Source: a virus | DNA length: 37,180 nt | Reading direction: 5' to 3' (one strand) | Virus record (IMG/VR): IMGVR_UViG_3300009408_000020 | Span: 1-37,180 of that record | Part shown: piece after piece, positions 25,006 through 32,959 of the stretch | Layout of the letters: each line of letters starts with the position of its first letter | Position numbering within the stretch: the first letter of the stretch is position 1 | Position numbers and translations under genes: made by a program | Notes under the pieces: model-generated | What the model saw: the letters and a program-made list of their open reading frames with translations, nothing else | Told to the model about the DNA's origin: nothing | Databases searched by the model: none

Positions 25006-27400
25006 TACCTAACCGTAATTGATTGCTTATATAGTCATCTTTATATATATTGTAGTCGAATAATGCATTAAACTCATACTGCATTGCACCTTTAGCCTGA
25101 TAATAGAATGCATCAACACTTCTAAGGTAGGCTTCTGGTATCTCTTTATTTACCAAGTCAACTACACCATATGTGTCTAATACTCCACCCATAACGAGTA
25201 AATCCTCTGCTGCAGTGAATGATTGTAATCTTTGGTCTGCTTGTTGTGAAAATTGTTCAGACTGTGCTTGTACTTTATCCATTTCTACTTGGGTATATAC
25301 TGCGTAAGCTTGAGTACCCATAACAACCGCACCTGCGACTCCACCGATAATTGAAGTAGCTGATGCTGTAGTTACAGCAGTTGTTAATTGTGATGCTGAT
25401 AGAAATTCTCCTTCAGCATAGGATACACCAGTATATATTACTGTAGCAATAATGATTGCAGCTCCAACAGCTTTCAACCAGTCAGGTGCATTAGACTCCA
25501 TCAGGAGTTTCATGGCGTACCCAACGGCTAGACCTATGGCGAGATTAACTATTAATGCCTGCAATATGGTTCCAATACTCGCACCAGTACCAACAGTAAT
25601 TACGGTTACAACGACAGTTACAATGATTGCAATTATTTGTAAGACTAAGCTAAATGCTGAAGTTTTATACCACTTTAAATATGTGATAGATGCAGCATAT
25701 ATACTGAGTTTTAAGGTATATGGGAATATATTAGTTTGCTCCTGGAAATCAAGACTATCAATAAAAAAGAATGCAAGAGGTAGTTCAACACCACCAACAA
25801 GATTTTGACCTACTGAACCAACTTGTGTGCCAAGTTGCCCAGTTCTGTCTATAAAGGTAAGACCAGTAACAGATGTCATTATATATTCAACATAGTACTC
25901 TTCAGCCTCCTGCTTACGCATAACTAAGTCACCAACACTATTAGTAGCTGTAGTGATTAGTTTTTGGTAAGTACCGACAGGACCAATTGAACCAGCTACT
26001 ACAGAACGAGTTTGTGTCTTCCAACCTAATGCTGTATTGTATGGCAGCTCCTTTATTGCAGCACTGTAACCACCAAGAGGTTTACCAGTTACCGCGTCTG
26101 TACCTTGGTCATTATATAAACCAGAGTCTTCAAATAATTGAGAGAAGGTTTCGTATACTAGCTTACTTATCTCTGGTGTGTTGTCAGATAAGTTAATACT
26201 AAAATGTATAAATGCATCAGCAACATTACCTATGTCAGGACTATCAGATATAGCGTCCGTCATTTCATCAAGGTCGACACCAACAGTTTTAAGTAGCTCC
26301 TGTGTTTCAAGATATGCCACACTAGTTTTATCAGCATTAGTATTAATGAAATTATTTCTCAGTACTGCAACAGGCATAAACTCAGAAGTACCATATACAG
26401 TAGCTGCGTCATCTAATACAGGGTAAGTACCAGTGCCAATTTTATAGAACCAATAGTACCAATCGTTATTACTAACTTCATAGTATTTTGCAATAACATA
26501 TAAGTCTGGTACATAAGCAACTACACTAATTATACCACTAGAAACTACTACAGTAGTTACTGATGTCGTAGTAGCTGATACTGTAGAGTCAACTTCTGAG
26601 CCAATAGGTATACTAGTAGCAATTGTTGATAGTGTAGTAGTTACATCACTTATAAGACCAGATACATCACCAGTGGTAATAGTCTGCTCTGTGATTACTT
26701 CGTTACGATTATCTGTAGTTGCATCAATGTTAGTAATAGTAACTGTAGTTGTAGTAATCACATCAGTAGTAACTATTTCATTTAACTGATAACTAACATC
26801 ATACTGGTCAGTTGTGTAGTTATAATCAATAGATGTAACATAATTATATACACCGTTAATTAGTAATTCATTAGTAGAAGGTTTAAACCCATTACTATTT
26901 TGCAACTGCCAAGCAACCCACGAATCTTTAGTTGGTTCATCTTTACTAGCAACAATTATTGTACTACTTATACCTAAATCAGTATCAAGAGCCGTCTTTG
27001 TAAGTGATAAAGACATTTTAGTGGTTCTGATATTAGTAGAGGGTAGACCTCTATAGTATGTATCTTTACCATAAGTATAATATTTCATGTACTTAGCACG
27101 CATCTCAGAGGCAACCTGGACGTAATGTTTGATTACACTACTGTTAGGGTCCTTTTGGTGATTTAGGGCTACTCCTACCATTGCTGCATTATATCCATCT
27201 ATATCATTAATCACACGTTGAGTTATTACTTCAGTACTAATAATCTCTTCGTCCTTAATGCCAAGGAAATTAAATATCGCTTCAAGTATAGGGTGACCAA
27301 TATACTCCCATGCATATTCTGTAACTACTACTACTGGAAATAATACGATTGTCAGAGCTGTACTAATAACATCAACGATTGTATTTACAATTCCTCCCAT
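24998..27400 (-). CDS. Large virion protein with hydrophobic segments, 800 aa (N4 gp54 position)
   Basis: The first 35 residues include an amphipathic-to-hydrophobic segment (STALTIVLFPVVVVTEYAWE). The middle, about 205-300, is extremely rich in Thr, Ser and Val (VTTDVITTTTVTITN and similar), probably beta-structured or extended. The region about 580-690 contains three or four membrane-type helices (LQIIAIIVTVVVTVITV, ALIVNLAIGLAVGYAM, VGAAIIIATVIYTGV). The last 100 residues are helical and soluble. This combination suggests a virion protein that enters or crosses the cell envelope during DNA ejection. No catalytic motif is seen. It starts 2 nt after the stop of the 171-aa gene. Confidence 0.65.
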   Translation of the reverse strand: MGGIVNTIVDVISTALTIVLFPVVVVTEYAWEYIGHPILEAIFNFLGIKDEEIISTEVITQRVINDIDGYNAAMVGVALNHQKDPNSSVIKHYVQVASEMRAKYMKYYTYGKDTYYRGLPSTNIRTTKMSLSLTKTALDTDLGISSTIIVASKDEPTKDSWVAWQLQNSNGFKPSTNELLINGVYNYVTSIDYNYTTDQYDVSYQLNEIVTTDVITTTTVTITNIDATTDNRNEVITEQTITTGDVSGLISDVTTTLSTIATSIPIGSEVDSTVSATTTSVTTVVVSSGIISVVAYVPDLYVIAKYYEVSNNDWYYWFYKIGTGTYPVLDDAATVYGTSEFMPVAVLRNNFINTNADKTSVAYLETQELLKTVGVDLDEMTDAISDSPDIGNVADAFIHFSINLSDNTPEISKLVYETFSQLFEDSGLYNDQGTDAVTGKPLGGYSAAIKELPYNTALGWKTQTRSVVAGSIGPVGTYQKLITTATNSVGDLVMRKQEAEEYYVEYIMTSVTGLTFIDRTGQLGTQVGSVGQNLVGGVELPLAFFFIDSLDFQEQTNIFPYTLKLSIYAASITYLKWYKTSAFSLVLQIIAIIVTVVVTVITVGTGASIGTILQALIVNLAIGLAVGYAMKLLMESNAPDWLKAVGAAIIIATVIYTGVSYAEGEFLSASQLTTAVTTASATSIIGGVAGAVVMGTQAYAVYTQVEMDKVQAQSEQFSQQADQRLQSFTAAEDLLVMGGVLDTYGVVDLVNKEIPEAYLRSVDAFYYQAKGAMQYEFNALFDYNIYKDDYISNQLRLGTI

Positions 27401-27402
27401 AC

Positions 27403-27918
27403 TTACCTCACTTTTTTTAGTTTAAATACCTTAACCATATTAATAAATGTTCTAGGTCTATGTTGGTTATGTGCTATGACGACATAATTGATTTTACCAC
27501 TATTATACAGTCTTAGACTTTTACCAGTAATCAGTGATTTAAACTGTAGCATGTTTCTACCATGTGGGTACATTATAATAGCTATATACTTAGATAAGTT
27601 AACTGCTAGAAGTAGTATTAGTAGAGCCAGAATGTCTTTAGGTATAGATAGACTACTTGCTACAAGCTTACCAGGGAACAGCTCATCAAATCTTAAATAC
27701 ATGAAACCTATTCTTACACCATTGTGGTTAATCGCATAAGCTAAACCTTGTGCTATAGATTCTTCCATATTAGCAGTGTATTCTACTACATCTTCTAGTA
27801 CCTCACCAACAGCTTTAAGGGCTAACTGGATAGTAACTAGGTCATTAGGTATATCTGCAAGTGTACAAGGTACTTTTGCATAGGTGCCTCTAATGCTTGT
27901 GTAGGATACAGCTTCCAT
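27403..27918 (-). CDS. 171-aa protein with one hydrophobic helix, coupled to ACP and KAS; possible acyltransferase
   Basis: I do not recognise this protein firmly. Residues about 70-80 (GVRIGFMYLRFDEL) could be a strand pair, followed by a very hydrophobic helix at about 91-108 (PKDILALLILLLAVNL), a strand IAIIMYPHG, a helix NMLQFKSLI and the strands SLRLYNSGKINYVVI, ending in a basic tail. This alternation weakly fits the distal half of a GNAT-type acyltransferase, which would suit an ACP/KAS neighbour; a membrane anchor is the alternative. Its start lies 29 nt inside the KAS gene with a very strong TAGGAGG site, so it is tightly coupled and well translated. Confidence 0.6.
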   Translation of the reverse strand: MEAVSYTSIRGTYAKVPCTLADIPNDLVTIQLALKAVGEVLEDVVEYTANMEESIAQGLAYAINHNGVRIGFMYLRFDELFPGKLVASSLSIPKDILALLILLLAVNLSKYIAIIMYPHGRNMLQFKSLITGKSLRLYNSGKINYVVIAHNQHRPRTFINMVKVFKLKKVR

Positions 27919-28756
27919 AGAAACCTCCTAAACCACTAGCAACACATAGAGTTGAACCAAGTACTTCAGGGTCATCAAGGGTCATACATATTTCAAGTAG
28001 TGCACTAGCTCCCTGTGTATGCCCAGTTGTATCTTTATAGTATACAGCTTTCCTATCTTTAACTAACTCTTCTTCAGCTTGGTTATTACTAGGTGTTCTA
28101 GTACCATGAGGTTTAACATTATCTATGGCTTTATCAGTGTCAACATGAGCATAAGCTTTACCTGTTGTTTGGAAAGGGTTCCTATCATAACTGTAGTGCC
28201 ATTTAGTATCAGTTACTTCATTACTAGTTGGTTCTAATGTTAGAGTAACCATAGCAAATGCATCACCGCAAGTAAGAGGTATTCTATGCTCCTTAAATAT
28301 TCTAAGAGTATTGAAACTAGTCCTCTCTTCAGCGATAATAATTACTTCTTCACATACACCTTCTTTAAGTAAACGCTCTGCTTCGTATAAAGCAAACATT
28401 GAGCTTGCACATGTGTTAGAATTTATAGATGCATAAACAACTAGTTCATTATTTTCCATCTCACCTACCCAGCGGTGTAAGCTATATGCAGTACTTTCTT
28501 TTACTAAACGCCCAGAAGGTTGGTGATTAACTGAACCAATATATCTGGGGTTCACATTTGTTACATCGCGGCTTTCTGATTGGTGTCCACTGAAACCACC
28601 TGTGAATAGTACAGCAGTAGTCTTAGTAAGTTTTGGTGCAGGAATACGAGCTATAAACTCTGGAGTGGTGTAACCTTCTCGTGAAAGACCTTCAATACCA
28701 ATATAGTCATTATTATCTAGTGTAGGTACTAGATACTCACAGTTTTTTATAAACAT
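27890..28756 (-). CDS. Compact beta-ketoacyl synthase (KAS, thiolase fold)
   Basis: All three catalytic positions of condensing enzymes are present: the nucleophile C116 in INSNTCASSM (compare TACATS of KAS I/II), H217 in VKPHGTRTPSNN (compare AHGTSTPLND), and H246 in KDTTGHTQGAS (compare KSMTGHLLGA) with the conserved Lys at 241. GDAFAMVTLTLE and the closing SGLGGFYGSCIL match the usual GEGA and FGFGG elements. With 288 residues it is far shorter than KAS I/II (about 410), lacking part of the N-terminal and dimer-capping regions. It starts inside the end of the ACP gene without a clear ribosome binding site, so it is translationally coupled to its probable substrate carrier. Catalytic competence is likely; the product is unknown. 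Confidence 0.85.
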   Translation of the reverse strand: MFIKNCEYLVPTLDNNDYIGIEGLSREGYTTPEFIARIPAPKLTKTTAVLFTGGFSGHQSESRDVTNVNPRYIGSVNHQPSGRLVKESTAYSLHRWVGEMENNELVVYASINSNTCASSMFALYEAERLLKEGVCEEVIIIAEERTSFNTLRIFKEHRIPLTCGDAFAMVTLTLEPTSNEVTDTKWHYSYDRNPFQTTGKAYAHVDTDKAIDNVKPHGTRTPSNNQAEEELVKDRKAVYYKDTTGHTQGASALLEICMTLDDPEVLGSTLCVASGLGGFYGSCILHKH

Positions 28757-28995
28757 TTGTCTACCAACTCACGGATAGTAAATGTGTTCCAGTCGATTGA
28801 TTTGAATGGGTCAACATCTGCAGGTACATCAGCAAATATCTCATACTTAGTATCCATATCTAAAAATAGAACAGTAGTACCAAAGCTATCTAAATCAGCA
28901 TCAAGTAAAGTACTATCTAGGGTAACTCTTGTACCTTTCTCTTCTCTAATAACTATATTAATATCAGCTAGTATGCCTTGTTCCATTTGGGTCAT
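28747..28995 (-). CDS. Acyl carrier protein-like, 82 aa
   Basis: The helical acidic protein has the carrier motif LLDADLDSFGTTVLFLDMDT, where S37 in LDSF stands at the place of the phosphopantetheine-bearing Ser of DSL in bacterial ACP. TKYEIF corresponds to the EEEFGI region, and TFTIRELVDKC to the TVGDLVDYI end. It would need a phosphopantetheinyl transferase, presumably from the host. The KAS gene begins within its last codons, and the virion protein gene upstream ends one base before its start. AGGAATATAAC precedes the ATG. Its place inside the virion operon implies late expression. Confidence 0.85.
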   Translation of the reverse strand: MTQMEQGILADINIVIREEKGTRVTLDSTLLDADLDSFGTTVLFLDMDTKYEIFADVPADVDPFKSIDWNTFTIRELVDKCL

Positions 28996-28996
28996 G

Positions 28997-29476
28997 TTAT
29001 ATTCCTAGTGGGTTAGTTGCTACAGTGATACCTAACTGGTCAAGAGCTGACTTAAGTGTACTATCAATGCTATCTACTTTAATTGAGTCTGGGATAGACT
29101 GTGCATCTTTTGCAACAGAATAAGCAACTGACCAACTGTCTAGTAACTGTTTAAGTAATTTGTTTTTAGCATCATCATCAAACCCTTGAGTTTGTCTGGT
29201 AATAAGTACTACTTTAGCAGCTTCACTATCAGTTTGTTTCTCAGCAATTTGTTGTTGAAGTACAAATCTCATAGACTCAGCAACTGCTGATTGCATTGCA
29301 CCTAGATATACAGTAGAGTAATCAGGACCTTTAATACGCCCTAACTTATACTGTGCATCAATATGCTTATTAATAGTTTCCATCATATCATCAAAGACGC
29401 CATTACCTGTTACAACATTGTTTGTATCTGCTGTGACATTCTGAGTAAAATTTGTAAACGGTATTGCAGTAGCCAT
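28997..29476 (-). CDS. Virion structural protein, 159 aa
   Basis: A helical protein with the pattern of a small virion protein found after the capsid genes of several podoviruses: MMETINKHIDAQYKLGRIKG, then YSTVYLGAMQSAVAESMRFV and LQQQIAEKQTDSEAAK. The start MATAIPFTNFTQNVT and the C-terminus DQLGITVATNPLGI are less conserved in character. It probably sits at the portal-tail connector or inside the head; no enzyme motif is visible. AAAAAGGATTAAT precedes the ATG. Confidence 0.65.
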   Translation of the reverse strand: MATAIPFTNFTQNVTADTNNVVTGNGVFDDMMETINKHIDAQYKLGRIKGPDYSTVYLGAMQSAVAESMRFVLQQQIAEKQTDSEAAKVVLITRQTQGFDDDAKNKLLKQLLDSWSVAYSVAKDAQSIPDSIKVDSIDSTLKSALDQLGITVATNPLGI

Positions 29477-29528
29477 ATTAATCCTTTTTGTTTAACTTAA
29501 TAAGACCCACCTAAGTGAATCCTATAAG

Positions 29529-30071
29529 CTAAGCTCTCGCTACACCATCTCTCATTAGCTGAGACTGTTTTAGCTCTGCAAGTTCTGAAGGAGTTAATGG
29601 AGGAAGTTCCTGCACATTATACTTCTTAATTTCTTTTGGAACAGTAATTGGTCTACCTTGCTCATCTTTAGATTTAACTGTGATTGTACAGTTTTGGTTC
29701 TTAATCACATCTAAGTAAATCTTAGAGATATGCCATTCAACACCAAATGGTACAGTAATTCTTGGAAGACTTAATACAGCATTACTTACATGTAAGTATG
29801 GAGTAGTTTCCCAATCTTTCATCTGAGGGTCATTACATGTCAAGATAATTCTTGTTAATGCAGTTTGCTCTTTTCTGAAGTCAGCTCTAACTTCATCTAC
29901 AGTTTTTTCACCCTTAGCTTGAACCTTGGGCTTCTCTACTTCTGGCTCAATCTCACCGTTTACTAACTCACGTAATTTGTCAGTTGAAATATTTTTCTTA
30001 TATTCTAGACCCATTAGGTCAGCTCTCTCAAATAGAGATTCTCTTTCAGTTTGTGTTTGTTCAGTACTCAT
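29529..30071 (-). CDS. Virion/head protein with N-terminal HeH/SAP-like helix pair, 180 aa
   Basis: The N-terminus (LFERADLMGLEYKKNISTDK, then LRELVNGE) fits a short helix-extended-helix domain as seen in phage head-associated proteins. After a Lys/Glu/Pro linker the core (LTRIILTCNDPQMKDWETT, then LSLPRITVPFGVEWHIS) is beta-rich and resembles proteins encoded just after podovirus capsid genes. The C-terminus is helical (LTPSELAELKQSQLMRDG). A role as capsid-associated or head-completion protein is inferred. A hairpin between it and the capsid gene probably lowers its expression relative to capsid. Confidence 0.65.
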   Translation of the reverse strand: MSTEQTQTERESLFERADLMGLEYKKNISTDKLRELVNGEIEPEVEKPKVQAKGEKTVDEVRADFRKEQTALTRIILTCNDPQMKDWETTPYLHVSNAVLSLPRITVPFGVEWHISKIYLDVIKNQNCTITVKSKDEQGRPITVPKEIKKYNVQELPPLTPSELAELKQSQLMRDGVARA

Positions 30072-30096
30072 AATATTACCTTTTTATTTTAATGGA

Positions 30097-30116
30097 AAGG
30101 AGGGCGATACCTCCTT
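30097..30116 (-). terminator. Stem-loop after the major capsid gene (partial terminator)
   Basis: On the minus strand AAGGAGG (30116-30110) and CCTCCTT (30103-30097) form a 7-pair G+C-containing stem around TATCGC, 46 nt after the capsid stop codon. TCCATTAAAAT follows, a poor T-run. It probably acts as an attenuator or mRNA-stabilising stem that raises capsid output relative to the genes beyond. The stem also contains an anti-Shine-Dalgarno-like CCTCC. Confidence 0.5.
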
Positions 30117-30162
30117 ATCTAGTGTTTAACCTCTATAGGCAAGTGTGTCTTACGACTAAAGG

Positions 30163-31371
30163 TTACCCTTTAGCCATTGTAAGAACTTTTGCAATCCACT
30201 CAGAACGAAGTACTAAAGTACCTTGCCAGAATTGAATTGAGCTATAACCAATTTTCTCAAATGGGTCATTCGGATTTGCGTAAGTACCAGGCTTACGAAC
30301 GATAATTCTAAACTTATCGTTAGACTTACCACTTGATTGGAACTTGATAGATGCAAATGCACCAGAACCAACTACTAACATTGGGTAAACATTGTATTTT
30401 GTACCATCATTTAAGTATGATAAATCTGCACCAACAGCTTCACCTTGACCAACATATTCCATCATCTCTGGAACTACAACGATACGGAAACCAGCGATTG
30501 CACCAACTTCACCATTAAGTGAATTTGTGTTGTTAGCCATGTACTTAGTATCAGCACCAGAGTTAGCATACTTCTCAACAGGAACAAATGCTTTGTTACC
30601 ATGGTAATCAGTCATTCTCATAAGAGTAGGAATAAGTTTAGACCCAACGAACATGTAACGAGCAGCTTTGATATTTAAAATATCAGTGTTTCTTGAACCA
30701 ACGATAGCTTTAGTGTCTTTAGGACATCTGTTATCATCAAGTGCAACACTTAGTTGAACGAAATCATTGTAAGTTACTTCTGAGTTAAGTAATGCACTAG
30801 CATTAAAACCAGTTGTAGCGATACTTGAAGCATCACCAGTGTAACGAATTGTACCAGCAGCATTCAACAGGTCTAATTGAAGTAAATCTTCAGATACTTC
30901 TCTTGCACCTCTAAGTGACTCACGGTTAATGTGCATGTGAAGTTCTTTATCTGTATCGAAATCCATAGAGTCTTTTGACCACTCATAGAAGAAACCATAC
31001 TGAGAAATTGAACCAGATACTTCAATACGTTTGAAACCAACACGGTTTTTTCTACCACCAGTTTCAGTAAGTGTTGGAAGTTTTCCAGCGATTACACCAG
31101 GGTCTTTACTTGAACCATAAAGGTTACCATTAGCACTTACTACACCAGCAGCATCAATACCTTGGTCATTGATATTTCTATCATCAAGTAAAGGAATGTA
31201 GTGAAACTTTTTCATAGTTTGACCATAATTCTTTGTTAGTGTTTCAACATCACCTAGTGGTGAAAAATATTCAGCTTGTGCTGAGTCAATAATTGCTTTT
31301 CTTTTGTACTCGTAAGTATTAAACTGTGCTCCAGTAGTACTATTCGTACCATCTCCATAAACTATACTCAT
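30163..31371 (-). CDS. Major capsid protein, N4 gp56 family
   Basis: A 402-aa protein matching the length of N4 gp56 (about 401). The N-terminus (FNTYEYKRKAIIDSAQAEYF, then MKKFHYIPLLDDRNINDQGI) and the long beta/alpha body with IAGFRIVVVPEMMEYVGQGE and the late KPGTYANPNDPFEKIGYSSI segment are typical of this HK97-fold capsid family. It starts 3 nt after the scaffold gene and is followed by a strong stem-loop, as usual for the most abundant virion protein. Codons look more optimised than in neighbours, with regular use of GTA, GCA and ACC. Confidence 0.88.
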   Translation of the reverse strand: MSIVYGDGTNSTTGAQFNTYEYKRKAIIDSAQAEYFSPLGDVETLTKNYGQTMKKFHYIPLLDDRNINDQGIDAAGVVSANGNLYGSSKDPGVIAGKLPTLTETGGRKNRVGFKRIEVSGSISQYGFFYEWSKDSMDFDTDKELHMHINRESLRGAREVSEDLLQLDLLNAAGTIRYTGDASSIATTGFNASALLNSEVTYNDFVQLSVALDDNRCPKDTKAIVGSRNTDILNIKAARYMFVGSKLIPTLMRMTDYHGNKAFVPVEKYANSGADTKYMANNTNSLNGEVGAIAGFRIVVVPEMMEYVGQGEAVGADLSYLNDGTKYNVYPMLVVGSGAFASIKFQSSGKSNDKFRIIVRKPGTYANPNDPFEKIGYSSIQFWQGTLVLRSEWIAKVLTMAKG

Positions 31372-31374
31372 GTG

Positions 31375-32505
31375 TTATCCTTGAATAAACTTTGCACCAG
31401 ATTCCATTAGCTTCATGAATTCATCATCACTCAACTTAGTTGGGTCATACTCTTTCACTGTATCAGCTTTTGTCTTCTGACGTACACCTGCTTGCTTTCG
31501 CTTCTCATTGAGAGCAGGGTTTTCTGTTTGAACTTCGGATGTACCTTCAACTTTTGGTTGAGGTTGAGCAGCAGCTTCTTGTTGGCTTAAGTTAGTTACT
31601 ATAGCTTGGTATAGAGCTAAATCATTTAACCCTTGGTCCTTACCTAGTAATCTTGACTGTTCCATCATAGCTGATACTTGCTCGAATCTACCCATAGCTA
31701 CTTCTTGATTAAGCCCAACAATTAATTGAGGGTTATCAAACATAGCTTGTCGGGAAGACTCATCCCATTGTTCCGACACAACTTTAGATGTAGTTTCAAA
31801 TTCTGGTGTATGTTCAATTGCACCAATAACTTCTTCAAACTCAATTTGAGCATCAGGAATTGTATGGTCAGTTGGTACATATCCAGCATCTTCATCTACA
31901 TCAATATCTAGTGGGTCTAATCCAGCATCCTGCAATGCTTTCTTAATAACCTCTGGGTTACGTGCTCTGAAGTCTAACATTTCGTTAAGCTCATCATCTG
32001 TAACATCTTTAAGCATTTTTACACGCTTAAGACTTGGTTTAAGTGCAGCAGTCTTTTGAGCATAATTACTCGCCATCTGTAATGCAGTTACCAAATCATC
32101 AGGACTCTTAATCCCTGGCATCATTTTGCCATTTGCTTTGTAATCAGATGTGACTTTCTCAAAGAAAGCTTTGTAGTCAGTTTCATCAGTAGTTTCAGGT
32201 TTACCACCATCTGTGTCATCTTCTGTGTTAACTTCATCTTCATTCACGTTGTCTTGAGATGCAGGTTCAAGTACTTCACCTTCACTACCTACAGTATCCG
32301 TTCCTTCTTCGTCAAGGTCTGTTTCTGTTTCTGTGTGAGAGTCAAGTTCAGCAGCTTCTACTGTGTCCTCAATAACTTCCGTGTCTTCCTCTGTCTGAGC
32401 ATTTTCAGCAGTAGGGTCTTCTTGAACTTCCTCAACCTCATCAGGTTGGTTGTTCATGTGATTATTAAACTCTTCATCTGACATAAGGTCTATGTTATCA
32501 GACAT
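31375..32505 (-). CDS. Capsid scaffolding protein, 376 aa (N4 gp57 position)
   Basis: The first 110 residues are extremely acidic (Glu/Asp/Thr repeats such as EEVQEDPTAENAQTEEDTEV), followed by a helical middle (ALQMASNYAQKTAALKPSLK) and a Gln/Ala-rich coiled region. The C-terminus, DPTKLSDDEFMKLMESGAKF, is basic-amphipathic, the usual capsid-binding end of scaffold proteins. It lies directly upstream of the capsid gene. An acidic, low-complexity, helical protein at this place is typical of a scaffold, which guides procapsid assembly and is then removed. Confidence 0.8.
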   Translation of the reverse strand: MSDNIDLMSDEEFNNHMNNQPDEVEEVQEDPTAENAQTEEDTEVIEDTVEAAELDSHTETETDLDEEGTDTVGSEGEVLEPASQDNVNEDEVNTEDDTDGGKPETTDETDYKAFFEKVTSDYKANGKMMPGIKSPDDLVTALQMASNYAQKTAALKPSLKRVKMLKDVTDDELNEMLDFRARNPEVIKKALQDAGLDPLDIDVDEDAGYVPTDHTIPDAQIEFEEVIGAIEHTPEFETTSKVVSEQWDESSRQAMFDNPQLIVGLNQEVAMGRFEQVSAMMEQSRLLGKDQGLNDLALYQAIVTNLSQQEAAAQPQPKVEGTSEVQTENPALNEKRKQAGVRQKTKADTVKEYDPTKLSDDEFMKLMESGAKFIQG

Positions 32506-32508
32506 AAC

Positions 32509-32844
32509 TTACTCCTCATCTTCTAAGGCTTCTTGAGCAACATAAGCTTCGTTGTCACGAATAGTTTGTTCCCCAGCCATTGAGTTCTGAGCGACTTGAA
32601 ATGTGTATCCAATAAAACTATTTACACCCTTAAGTAATTCAACAAGTTTATCTGAATCATACGCACCAGTATTAGTAGCAATTGCTTCACCTAATTCTTT
32701 TGGGTAGTCTTCCATAAAACCATTAGATACAATAAGTTGATAGTCTGGATTGTCAAGAAGTCGTTTAAGAGCTTCACCTTTGTCGATAGCAGCTTGTGCC
32801 TCTGTATTTGAGATTTCGATTAGTTCGAGTTCCTCATTTGTCAT
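32509..32844 (-). CDS. Small acidic head-region protein, 111 aa (N4 gp58 position)
   Basis: An acidic, helical protein of unknown function between portal and scaffold, with IDKGEALKRLLDNPDYQLIV in the first half and an acidic C-terminus (EAYVAQEALEDEE). A protein of similar size and position occurs in N4-like genomes. The stop lies 3 nt before the scaffold start. AAAAGGAAACATT gives a strong ribosome binding site. It may help scaffold or portal incorporation, but nothing in the sequence shows this directly. Confidence 0.65.
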   Translation of the reverse strand: MTNEELELIEISNTEAQAAIDKGEALKRLLDNPDYQLIVSNGFMEDYPKELGEAIATNTGAYDSDKLVELLKGVNSFIGYTFQVAQNSMAGEQTIRDNEAYVAQEALEDEE

Positions 32845-32959
32845 AATGTTTCCTTTTCGTTTCCTCTCTTGGTATAGAGAGATTTCATTTGGGTTTAAGA
32901 GCTTTTTTACAGACAGTCACTCTTTGGTCTGTGGAAGTATATCATAACTATTTACTAAC

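Noticed and set aside
32901-32932. Stem ACAGAC/GTCTGT with a six-base run in the gap between portal and the 111-aa gene, as a terminator
   Set aside because: For the leftward transcript the run is A, not U, and the loop is 12 nt; it is not a convincing terminator in either direction.
32933-32959. Promoter with TATGAT upstream of the 111-aa gene
   Set aside because: The -10 is imperfect and no -35 or TG extension fits; too weak to list.
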